Source: Fibrobacter sp. UBA4373
Lineage (GTDB): Bacteria > Fibrobacterota > Fibrobacteria > Fibrobacterales > Fibrobacteraceae
DNA length: 13,336 nucleotides
Direction of reading: 5' to 3'
Assembly (NCBI GenBank): GCA_002390045.1
Contig: DGSB01000062.1
Location: 5,831-19,166, forward strand
The notes under the pieces were generated by a model. The model did no database searches and was not told the DNA's origin. It saw nothing but the letters and a program-made list of their open reading frames with translations. Position numbers and translations under genes: made by a program. Of the stretch, positions 6,203 to 13,336 are shown piece by piece (the first letter of the stretch is position 1; every line of letters begins with the position of its first letter).

Positions 6203-8836
6203 ATGCGGATGGATTGGTTGAAAAAGGCAGCCCTCGGAGTATGCGGAAGCGTACTTTTGGGTGGTTTAGTGGGTGAATCTTTTGCGGCAACGCCACAAAT
6301 GGAAAGATTGGGACGTGGTCTTACTGTTGCAAACAACGGGACCGGTACTTTTGTTTCCTGGCGCTTGCTCGGTAGCGATGAGCCGACGGCGACGTTTACG
6401 CTTTTGCGCGATGGCGTCGAAATTGCAAAGATTTCGGGCAGCGATCCTACGTCTTACGTGGATGCTTCCGGCTCCGTTTCAAGCGTCTATACGTTAAAAG
6501 ATGAAAAGGGAAAAGTCTCGTCGACTGTCATCACTCTCCCTGAATATTATAAGGATAATTATGGACATGCGGCCTGGAAACAGGTGCAGCTCGACCCGCC
6601 TGCGGATGGGGTGACTCCGGCGAATGAAAGCTATTCCTACACGCCGAACGATATGAGCGTGGGCGATTTGGACGGCGATGGCGAATATGAGCTCATTGTG
6701 AAATGGGATCCGTCCAATTCGAAGGATAATTCGGCGGCCAAAACCGGAAATTATACCGGTAACGTTTTTATTGACGCTTACAAGATCGACGGCACAAAAC
6801 TCTGGCGTATCGATTTGGGCAGAAATATCCGTGCGGGAGCGCATTATACGCAGTATCTCGTTTACGATTTTGACGGCGATGGCATTGCCGAAATCGCGAT
6901 GAAAACGAGCGATGCGACTGTCGACGGCACGGGAAAGGTAATAGGGGACGCGAATGCGGATTATCGTACCACGAGTGGCACAATCATGAGCGGTAATGAG
7001 TACCTCACCGTCTTTAACGGTAAAACAGGGGCGGCGATCACGACGATCGATTATCTTCCGGGCCGAGGCTTGATTTCGGGTGATTCCTACGGTAATCGTG
7101 ATAACCGTATGCTCGCCGCTGTTGCGTATCTGGACGGCGTACATCCGAGCATGATCTTTTGCCGTGGCTATTACACGGAAGTCTATATTGCCGCTTTTGA
7201 TTTCGACGGCAAAAATTTAAGCCTCCGTTGGTATAGCGAAAATACGACGGATAATGTGGGACTTTATGGCGAAGGAAATCACAATTTGACGATCGCGGAT
7301 TTGGACGGCGACGGTTTTGATGAAATCGTCTACGGATCTGCCGCATTGAATCATGATGGGACGCTTCGCTATCGCACGGGCTTCGGTCATGGAGACGCAA
7401 TGCATGTTTCCGATATGGATCCGGATCGTGCAGGCCTTGAGACTTATGATGTGCATGAAGAAGGCCTTGCTGCAACTTATACGGAAGAACTCCGCGATTT
7501 AAACGGTAAAGTCATTTGGGGAACGTTGCAGGCGACTTATGGCGACGGGAAGGGTGTTGATAATGGGCGTGGTCTTGCCGCAGACATCGATTCTACGAAC
7601 CGTGGTTTTGAAATGTGGTCTGGAACAAGCGGTGGTATTCGAACGGTCAAGGGAGAACTCCTTTCGGAAACCAAGCCTTCGGTAAACTTCCGCGTGTATT
7701 TTAGCGGAGACTTGCAGGATGAACTTTTGGACGCTACGGGAGGTGGCGGAAGTGGCGGTAAGATCGAAAAGTGGAATTCGACGACCAAGAGCGTGGATCG
7801 CTTCTTGAACCTTTACGGCATCAACAATACCACGTTGAATAATTATACCAAGGCGAACCCATGCCTTTCTGCGGATATCTTTGGCGACTGGCGCGAAGAA
7901 ATCATTACCCGCAGCAGCACGGATCCGAGCGTGGTGAACATTATCGTTTCGAATTACACGACTCCGTATCGCGTGTACACGCTGATGCACGATCGTCAAT
8001 ACCGTGAAAGTATCGCTTGGCAGAATGTGGGCTATAACCAGCCTCCTCATTTGAGCTATTACCTGCCGGATCATGTCGGTGAAAATTTGAAGAAACCGGA
8101 TATTTCTTACGTGACGAATTTGGATGAAGCTCCGGCTTCCATCGAATTTGTGAAGGTCTTTGAAGCGTCGACTCCGGATTCGGCAAGTACGGGCTACGTC
8201 GAATCGGATCATGCCGGTTTCTTGGGCAGTGCTTATTGGAACTTTGAAAACGTCGCAGGCTCGTTTGCTTCGTATTATCTTACGTCTAAATCCGATACGA
8301 CAGCGACTTTGGCCTTTGTTTATGCGAACGGGGGAACTTCTGACCGTAAAATGGTAGTGACCATGGGCGAAAACAGTTACACGGTCAGCTTCCCGTCGAC
8401 GGGTTGGGATACTTGGGATACGGCTCTGGTAACGGTTGCGGTTCCGCAGGGCGATTTTACCCTGACGCTTTCTTCCGCGACAACGGATGGCGGCCCGAAC
8501 ATTTGCGTTTTTGCGTTTGACATTTCGACAATCGGAAAAATGGGTGAAGATTTGAATGGCTCGGAAGATACGACCGCCCTTCAGAAATCGGTTGTTTCCC
8601 GTTCGAACTTCTACAATCCGATTCTTGAAATCTTGAATACAAATGAAGCCGGCATGGCGCATCTTGAAATCTTCAATATGCAGGGCAAACGGATTCGTTC
8701 GATTTCGGCAAATGTCCATGTGGGCGAAAACGCGGTGTCTTTGCACAAGGAACTTTTGCCGGCGGGCGTTTACATGGTGAAGGCTTCGGTGAATTCTAGG
8801 CCGGTCGCCGTTAAAAAGTTCGCGGTCAATCCGTAA
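6203..8836 (+). CDS. Secreted rhamnogalacturonan lyase, polysaccharide lyase family 11, with CBM35-like module
   Basis: PL11 enzymes cut the rhamnose-galacturonate linkage of rhamnogalacturonan-I by beta-elimination and need calcium. The 877-residue protein has a signal peptide ending near SFA (residue 28). The catalytic beta-propeller begins in canonical form with PQMERLGRGL and FVSWRLLGSD and extends to about residue 640. It contains three DxDGDG calcium-type repeats at about 155, 222 and 366, plus the conserved ADIFGDWREE (557) and YNQPPHLSYYLPDH near 611. Residues about 650-775 form a CBM35-like module (VYANGGTSDRKM, WDTWDTA, GGPNI). Residues about 800-877 form a sorting-like domain (LEIFNMQGKRI, LPAGVYMVK) resembling T9SS substrates. 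AAAGGAG stands seven bases before the ATG. It is followed by a terminator and two esterase genes that would deacetylate the same polymer. PL11 membership is confident; endo versus exo action cannot be told. Confidence 0.93.
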   Translation: MRMDWLKKAALGVCGSVLLGGLVGESFAATPQMERLGRGLTVANNGTGTFVSWRLLGSDEPTATFTLLRDGVEIAKISGSDPTSYVDASGSVSSVYTLKDEKGKVSSTVITLPEYYKDNYGHAAWKQVQLDPPADGVTPANESYSYTPNDMSVGDLDGDGEYELIVKWDPSNSKDNSAAKTGNYTGNVFIDAYKIDGTKLWRIDLGRNIRAGAHYTQYLVYDFDGDGIAEIAMKTSDATVDGTGKVIGDANADYRTTSGTIMSGNEYLTVFNGKTGAAITTIDYLPGRGLISGDSYGNRDNRMLAAVAYLDGVHPSMIFCRGYYTEVYIAAFDFDGKNLSLRWYSENTTDNVGLYGEGNHNLTIADLDGDGFDEIVYGSAALNHDGTLRYRTGFGHGDAMHVSDMDPDRAGLETYDVHEEGLAATYTEELRDLNGKVIWGTLQATYGDGKGVDNGRGLAADIDSTNRGFEMWSGTSGGIRTVKGELLSETKPSVNFRVYFSGDLQDELLDATGGGGSGGKIEKWNSTTKSVDRFLNLYGINNTTLNNYTKANPCLSADIFGDWREEIITRSSTDPSVVNIIVSNYTTPYRVYTLMHDRQYRESIAWQNVGYNQPPHLSYYLPDHVGENLKKPDISYVTNLDEAPASIEFVKVFEASTPDSASTGYVESDHAGFLGSAYWNFENVAGSFASYYLTSKSDTTATLAFVYANGGTSDRKMVVTMGENSYTVSFPSTGWDTWDTALVTVAVPQGDFTLTLSSATTDGGPNICVFAFDISTIGKMGEDLNGSEDTTALQKSVVSRSNFYNPILEILNTNEAGMAHLEIFNMQGKRIRSISANVHVGENAVSLHKELLPAGVYMVKASVNSRPVAVKKFAVNP

Positions 8837-8841
8837 AAATG

Positions 8842-8877
8842 AAAAGCCTTGCAGGGGAGGTTCTGCAGGGCTTTTTT
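8842..8877 (+). terminator. Intrinsic terminator after the rhamnogalacturonan lyase gene
   Basis: A 13-bp stem with one G-U pair (AAAAGCCTTGCAG at 8842-8854 and CTGCAGGGCTTTT at 8863-8875) closes an eight-base loop and ends in a run of six T. It begins five bases after the lyase stop codon and ends only 29 bases before the next start codon. The following esterases must therefore be expressed by read-through, or from a promoter hidden in or before this hairpin. Confidence 0.85.
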
Positions 8878-8906
8878 CAACTAAAAAATTTAGGATGGAG
8901 TTGGTT

Positions 8907-10805
8907 TTGAGTATGCTGAGTAAAATTTGGCAAGCGGTCGTGATTGCGACGATGGTCTTTTCCGTTGCGGTCTGGGCAAAGATCACCATTTACATGTGTG
9001 GGGATTCCACGATGCAGGACTGGAATTCCGGCTATTATCCGAAACGCGGAATCGGCCAGGATTTTAGCTATTTCTGGAATGCGGATTTTGTGAATGTCGT
9101 GAACATGGGCAAAGGCGGAACCTATGCGATGGGATATTACCAAAACTTTTGGCCTACGGTCAAGTCGAGTCTCAAGTCTGGCGACTTTGTGATTATCCAG
9201 TTCGGGATCAATGACCGCTCGTACAGTAATGAAGCGGATTTTGTGACCGCGACGACGGCGATGGCGCAAGAGGCGCTGAATGCAGGGGCGATACCGATTA
9301 TCATCAATCCTGTGCGCCGTAGCGATTATCGCTGCTCGGTGACAACTGAAAAAAATGCGGTTTGCGATGGGAGCATGGTCCCGGATTCGATTTATGAATC
9401 TTACCACGGCTATCCGATCCGTGCCCGCGAAATTGCGGCATCTCTCGGCGTTCCGCTGATCGATATGGATACGCTTTCGCGCAACTATCTGCTTTCGGTG
9501 GGGCAGTATTATGCTTTGCATTATGTGAACATGTATTTGGATGCTGGTGAATATTCCACGTATGCGAATGGCAACAGCGATAATTTGCACTTGCAGCAGA
9601 ACGGTGCGACTGTTTTTGGAAGAATTACCACGGAACAGATGCGCGTGCATTCCGATGCAAATGTCCGGGCGCTTTCCAAGTATCTCGCTCCGATGTACCA
9701 GTTGACGGTCAAAGTGACGCCGGAAGGTTCGGATTCCGCGACAACGATCAGCTCTTATTATCCGGCAGGAATGCCTGTAACGCTGAAGACGACTCCGAAA
9801 GCGGGCAAGACTTTTATCGGTTGGTATGACGGCAAGGGCAACAAGTGCGTGAATACGGAAAGTTCTGTCCAGTCGCCGTACATCTGCACGATGACTATGG
9901 GAAGTGCCTCGACGCAATACACGGCTGTTTACAGTGGAGGTTCTGCGGAACTTTATACGGGGGATGGTGCTGCACTCACCACGTTCCCGACGGGAACGCC
10001 GAAGGTTTTGGATGAAGCAAAACAGACGGATGTCGTAGCCGTCGATACCTCTGTGAAATATGACAAGGATATCAAAAGTTGGTTTGATGCTTACCTTCCA
10101 GATTCCGGAAATGGCTTTTCCGAAAATAATCATCTGGACTTTATTGGCGAAGGCTTTTTCAACTTTGATAATTCTTTGAATTCGGATGCTTACTACCAGA
10201 TGCTTTTCCCGGCAGCAGGATATGTGACGATGGGCATTCGTTATTCCTTCTCCGGATCTACGGACCGTGAATTGAATGTTTACTTGGATCATGATTACTA
10301 TGTGACTTTCAAATCAACGGGAAGCTTTGATGTTTGGGATACGGCTTGGGTGAATGTGGACTTGGCTGCGGGCGTAGAAACTCTGAAGATGGTTTCGACC
10401 ACATTTGACGGAGGTCCGAATATCGATGCTTTCGGCTTTAGCTTGGCCGGTGTGCAACGCATTCTTGCTTCGGGCGATACCGTTTACGGAGCCGGTGAAG
10501 TTGATACTTCTTCGACCGATTCGACGGATTCGACAGGTGTCAACGATTCGACGGGAATTTCTATGGCACAAATGGCTACGGCCTTCCGTTTGAACGGTAA
10601 CAAGGTGACTCTCGCTTCGGCAGCCAATGTGAACGTCAAAATTTTTGATATGAACGGTCGCATGGTGGCGAATAGGACTCTTTCCCTTTCGAAAGGAACG
10701 TCGGATTTGCCTCTGGATGCATGGGCCTCCCGTTCTGGCGTATACCGGATCGTGGTGAAGTGTGGAAATCAAACACGGATTGGAAACTGGGCGCTTGTTC
10801 GCTAA
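8907..10805 (+). CDS. Secreted SGNH-fold esterase, CE12-like (putative rhamnogalacturonan acetylesterase), divergent copy
   Basis: CE12 esterases remove acetyl groups from galacturonate of rhamnogalacturonan-I. I chose the TTG at 8907 because GGAG lies six bases upstream; an in-frame ATG at 8895 would add four residues but has no spaced ribosome site, and the ATG at 8913 is also possible. The 632-residue product has a signal peptide ending near VWA. SGNH blocks are clear: GDST with nucleophile Ser34, GKGGTY near residue 70, GIND with Asn102, and DNLH with Asp225 and His228. Block II lacks the GGRSS of typical CE12. Residues about 260-343 resemble an InlB-type repeat (FIGWYD, YTAVYSGGS), and about 396-511 a CBM35-like module (DVWDTAW, DGGPNID). 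A Thr/Asp/Ser linker and a sorting-like domain (VKIFDMNGRM, SGVYRIVV) follow. Only 18 bases separate it from the next esterase gene, so the two are probably co-transcribed. The exact ester substrate is inferred. Confidence 0.85.
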   Translation: MSMLSKIWQAVVIATMVFSVAVWAKITIYMCGDSTMQDWNSGYYPKRGIGQDFSYFWNADFVNVVNMGKGGTYAMGYYQNFWPTVKSSLKSGDFVIIQFGINDRSYSNEADFVTATTAMAQEALNAGAIPIIINPVRRSDYRCSVTTEKNAVCDGSMVPDSIYESYHGYPIRAREIAASLGVPLIDMDTLSRNYLLSVGQYYALHYVNMYLDAGEYSTYANGNSDNLHLQQNGATVFGRITTEQMRVHSDANVRALSKYLAPMYQLTVKVTPEGSDSATTISSYYPAGMPVTLKTTPKAGKTFIGWYDGKGNKCVNTESSVQSPYICTMTMGSASTQYTAVYSGGSAELYTGDGAALTTFPTGTPKVLDEAKQTDVVAVDTSVKYDKDIKSWFDAYLPDSGNGFSENNHLDFIGEGFFNFDNSLNSDAYYQMLFPAAGYVTMGIRYSFSGSTDRELNVYLDHDYYVTFKSTGSFDVWDTAWVNVDLAAGVETLKMVSTTFDGGPNIDAFGFSLAGVQRILASGDTVYGAGEVDTSSTDSTDSTGVNDSTGISMAQMATAFRLNGNKVTLASAANVNVKIFDMNGRMVANRTLSLSKGTSDLPLDAWASRSGVYRIVVKCGNQTRIGNWALVR

Positions 10806-10823
10806 ACATTGAGGACTTTCAAA

Positions 10824-12722
10824 ATGAAAAAATTAGCGGCTTCTCTTTTATTTGTCGCAGCCATGTCTGCGATCTCGGTGAGTGACACGACGTCTTTTAC
10901 CATTCACATTGTGGGCGATTCCACGGTTTGCAATTATAAGGCTTCGGCTTACCCGCAGACCGGTTGGGGGCAAGTCATCGGAAGCTTTTTTGACGGTTCC
11001 CGAGTAAAAATCAACAATGTGGCGATTGGCGGTCGCAGTTCCAAAACTTTCATTCAAGAAGGTCGCTTGGAAAGCTTAAAGGCGAGTATGCAGGCTGGCG
11101 ATTTTATGTTTGTTCAGTTTGGCCATAACGACCGCTACTTTGGAACGAATTCTCGACAGGTCCCTTATGATTCCCTCGGCTATTGGCTGCAACAGTATGT
11201 TGACGTGGCGAAGGAAGCCGGTGTGACTCTCGTTTTTGTGACGCCGATGAATATGAACATGGGAACAAACGGGCGAAATATTTTTACCGAATACAATGTC
11301 GTCGGTAAAATGCTTGAACTTGCGAAGGCGAATGGCGTCCCATATGTGGATTTAAATACTAAGTCCTATACTGCTTACAGCAAAACGTGGAATGCGTCTT
11401 ACGTTACCCGTTATCAGTTCAAATATTTCCTCGAAGGGGAATATCCGAACTATCCAGCGGGCGTGACGAACGACGGAACGACGCACTTCCAGGAATCGGG
11501 CTCGATTGCTCACAGCCAGTGGATTGTCGAAGAACTTGAAAATGCGCTGAATGAAACATACCTCTCCGCGGATTCTCGTACACAGCTGACAAAGCTTGTT
11601 TCGGCAATCAAACCGCGTTACAGTTTTACGGTCAAGGCGAATGTTTCAAATAGCAACGGTCTGATTACCCACAACCAGGAACTTCCGGGAGGCGCTCCGC
11701 TGACTTTGCACGTGAGCCCGGGAAGCTTCGGGAAAACCTTCCAAGGTTGGTATGATGACGACTGCAACCTGCTTTCGACAGATTCGAACTATTACGGAAA
11801 CACGACCCTTTACCGTGCAGCCACTTATACCGCGGTTTTCGAAGGAGGCTCCACTTGCGCAACGACAGCCCATGGAGAAGAAGAGATCCCTTCTAGCAGC
11901 GAGGAAAGTTCCTCTAGCTCAAGCGTCGAAAGTTCAAGCAGCTCCATTCTCTGTTCCAAGCTGACCCCGACCGCGGATTGGAAATCTCCGATCGACATGG
12001 TCTTCCCGGAGGCAAATAGGGGAACGACCGATACGAATCATGTAGGCTATTCAGGACTTGGCTTTTACAACATCAGCAATGAACTTTCGAGCGTTGCCAC
12101 GTTCAAGCTGCAATCGGATCAGTCAGCGTCGAATGCAAAACTTTTGATTCGTTATTCCAATGGGGGAACGGAATCCAGGCCGATGAAGGTCACTGTAGAC
12201 TACGGCGAATATGAAGTCGATTTCCCGCCGACAGCCGACTGGGATACTTGGGATACCGCCTATGTGGAAAACGTTTGGCTTGATGCGGTGCCGTTTAACT
12301 TCACTATCGAATCCTTGACGGCAAACGGGGGCCCGAATATCGATATGATCGCTTTCGATATCAGCGGTGTCTACCGTGAAGGATGTACGCCGTGCGAAGA
12401 TTTGACGTCTTCTTCTTCGGCGTCCGAATCGGCAGAATCCTCTTCTTCGAGCGAAACGGATGGCATTTTGACGGTTTCGAAGACGATGGGAGTTTCCCTC
12501 GACATGCAGAATCTGAAGATTTTCACTCCGGGCGGAATTCTGAAGGTTTCCGTCGTGGATGCCCTCGGTCACAGCGTCTTTTCGTCGGAAAAAAACGTTT
12601 CTGCCGGGGAAGTGGACCTGATTCCTGCGGGCAAGGCTCTTCCGAAGGGGCGTTACTTTGCCCAGGTTTCCCTGAACGGCAAAACGGTCGCTCTAGCCCC
12701 GTTTAATGTGAAATTGCGCTAA
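10824..12722 (+). CDS. Secreted rhamnogalacturonan acetylesterase-like protein, SGNH/CE12, with CBM35-like module
   Basis: The ATG at 10824 has GAGGA eight bases upstream, so it is preferred over the in-frame TTG at 10809. The 632-residue protein has a signal peptide (MKKLAASLLFVAAMSAISVS). CE12 blocks are close to canonical: GDST with Ser33, WGQ, IGGRSSKTF at about 69, and FGHND with Asn102. The final block is DGTTHFQ with His221. There the Asp (217) is four residues before the His instead of the usual three. Next come an InlB-repeat-like domain (about 265-342, FQGWYDDD, YTAVFEGGS), a Ser/Glu linker (about 357-374), a CBM35-like module (about 390-513, WDTWDTA, GGPNID), a second Ser linker (about 528-544) and a C-terminal sorting-like domain (SVVDALGHSV, LPKGRYFAQV). 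It is a tandem paralogue of the preceding esterase and shares its layout. Deacetylation of rhamnogalacturonan would open the polymer to the PL11 lyase encoded upstream. Confidence 0.9.
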   Translation: MKKLAASLLFVAAMSAISVSDTTSFTIHIVGDSTVCNYKASAYPQTGWGQVIGSFFDGSRVKINNVAIGGRSSKTFIQEGRLESLKASMQAGDFMFVQFGHNDRYFGTNSRQVPYDSLGYWLQQYVDVAKEAGVTLVFVTPMNMNMGTNGRNIFTEYNVVGKMLELAKANGVPYVDLNTKSYTAYSKTWNASYVTRYQFKYFLEGEYPNYPAGVTNDGTTHFQESGSIAHSQWIVEELENALNETYLSADSRTQLTKLVSAIKPRYSFTVKANVSNSNGLITHNQELPGGAPLTLHVSPGSFGKTFQGWYDDDCNLLSTDSNYYGNTTLYRAATYTAVFEGGSTCATTAHGEEEIPSSSEESSSSSSVESSSSSILCSKLTPTADWKSPIDMVFPEANRGTTDTNHVGYSGLGFYNISNELSSVATFKLQSDQSASNAKLLIRYSNGGTESRPMKVTVDYGEYEVDFPPTADWDTWDTAYVENVWLDAVPFNFTIESLTANGGPNIDMIAFDISGVYREGCTPCEDLTSSSSASESAESSSSSETDGILTVSKTMGVSLDMQNLKIFTPGGILKVSVVDALGHSVFSSEKNVSAGEVDLIPAGKALPKGRYFAQVSLNGKTVALAPFNVKLR

Positions 12723-12740
12723 AAAACGGATGCTCTTAAA

Positions 12741-12768
12741 AAAACTCGGGGAATTTTCCCCGAGTTTT
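12741..12768 (+). terminator. Intrinsic terminator closing the pectin locus
   Basis: AAAACTCGGGG and CCCCGAGTTTT form an 11-bp perfect stem around a six-base AT loop. It has A-runs before and T-runs after, so it could act in both directions. It lies 18 bases after the second esterase stop and separates that gene from glyA. Confidence 0.85.
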
Positions 12769-12803
12769 CTATATTTGCGCGTACAAATCCAAGGAGTAGC
12801 TAA

Positions 12804-13336
12804 ATGCTCAAATCAACATTGCAACAGACCGATCCGGAAATTTATAACATCATCCAGAAAGAAGCGGAACGCCAGGAATATGGCATTGAACTCATCGCTT
12901 CTGAAAACTATACCTCGAAGGCTGTGATGGAAGCCATGGGCTCCGTCCTCACCAACAAGTATAGTGAAGGTTACGTTGGCAAGCGTTACTACGGTGGTAA
13001 CGAAGTGATTGACGAGATGGAAACTCTCGCTATCGATCGTTGCAAAAAACTCTTTGGTTGCGATCACGTGAACATTCAGCCGCTTTCCGGTTCTCCGGCA
13101 AACGCTGCCGTGTACTTCGCAGTCCTCAAGCCGGGTGATAAGGTTCTTGGCTTAAAGCTCGACCACGGTGGACACCTTTCTCACGGCCATCCGGTGAACT
13201 TCTCCGGCATGCTCTACAACTTCGTGCAGTACGAAGTCGATAAGGAAACGGGCCGCATCGACATGGACAAGGTCCGCGAAATCGCTCTCCGCGAAAAGCC
13301 GAAGATGATCCTCGCCGGTTTCTCTGCCTACAGCCG
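12804..13336 (+). CDS. glyA: Serine hydroxymethyltransferase, N-terminal part (cut by window end)
   Basis: GlyA is a PLP enzyme that interconverts serine and glycine and loads one-carbon units onto tetrahydrofolate. The visible 177 codons run from MLKSTLQQTDPEIY and contain LIASENYTS near residue 30, the cofactor and substrate-binding NKYSEGYVGKRYYGG (51-65), the LSGSPANAAVY phosphate-site motif at about 94, and LDHGGHLSHGHPVNFSG (from 119). The frame stays open to the window edge at GFSAYS; the PLP-binding lysine lies beyond it. AAGGAG stands seven bases before the ATG. A TATATT element at 12770-12775 could be a -10 box, but no good -35 is seen. It is a housekeeping gene unrelated to the pectin locus. 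Confidence 0.96.
   Translation, partial: MLKSTLQQTDPEIYNIIQKEAERQEYGIELIASENYTSKAVMEAMGSVLTNKYSEGYVGKRYYGGNEVIDEMETLAIDRCKKLFGCDHVNIQPLSGSPANAAVYFAVLKPGDKVLGLKLDHGGHLSHGHPVNFSGMLYNFVQYEVDKETGRIDMDKVREIALREKPKMILAGFSAYS

Noticed and set aside
7499..10292. Long minus-strand open frames opposite the lyase and first esterase (7499-8989 and 8877-10292)
   Set aside because: Their translations are Arg/Ile/His-rich with no domain pattern, and they lie antisense to clearly recognisable PL11 and SGNH genes. They are by-products of codon bias.
11880..11950. Short tandem repeat in the Ser-coding stretch
   Set aside because: The codons vary (AGC, AGT, TCT, TCA, TCC), so this is a protein linker under amino-acid selection, not a DNA repeat. 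The same holds for 12409-12450.
1..13336. CRISPR arrays, tRNA or rRNA genes, insertion sequences, prophage or defence genes
   Set aside because: No regularly spaced repeats, no tRNA cloverleaf or rRNA stretches, and no transposase, integrase or nuclease-like reading frames were seen. Nearly all bases are accounted for by the genes listed.

Overview
The window looks like a chromosome segment of a plant-fibre-degrading bacterium, most likely Fibrobacter or a close relative. This is inferred from protein style, not from a database match. The secreted enzymes carry Ser/Glu-rich linkers, CBM35-like modules and C-terminal domains resembling type IX secretion (T9SS) sorting domains. One lipoprotein has the N-terminal 'GNSAESGNPEIAG' style common in Fibrobacter surface proteins.

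Left part (1-2403): a minus-strand trpB-trpA operon encodes tryptophan synthase. It overlaps by one base (TAATG) and is closed by a good intrinsic terminator. Upstream of trpB, and too short for ordinary gene calling, is what reads as a complete trp attenuator. It has a 14-codon leader peptide, MKNVKNNNRWWRRA, with tandem Trp codons, a 1:2 pause hairpin over its stop codon, a possible 2:3 antiterminator, and an 11-bp 3:4 terminator with a U-tract. The likely promoter puts the leader AUG at or next to the transcription start. At the far left edge there may be the first 28 codons of another minus-strand gene.

Middle (2404-4266): mnmG (gidA), a tRNA modification gene, is divergent from trpBA.

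Right part (about 4290-12770): four plus-strand genes form a rhamnogalacturonan-I (pectin) locus. They are a DUF2341/LamG-like lipoprotein, a secreted PL11 rhamnogalacturonan lyase, and two tandem SGNH/CE12-type esterases that probably remove acetyl groups from the same polymer. The lyase and both esterases share a CBM35-like module and a C-terminal sorting-like domain. The two esterases also share an InlB-repeat-like middle domain. A palindrome (TTGTCTATAGACAA / TTGTCTGTAGACAT, each followed by CGG) precedes both the lipoprotein and the lyase gene, suggesting one regulator for the locus. A terminator separates the lyase from the esterase pair, and another closes the locus.

Right edge (12804-13336): the 5' end of glyA (serine hydroxymethyltransferase), cut by the window.
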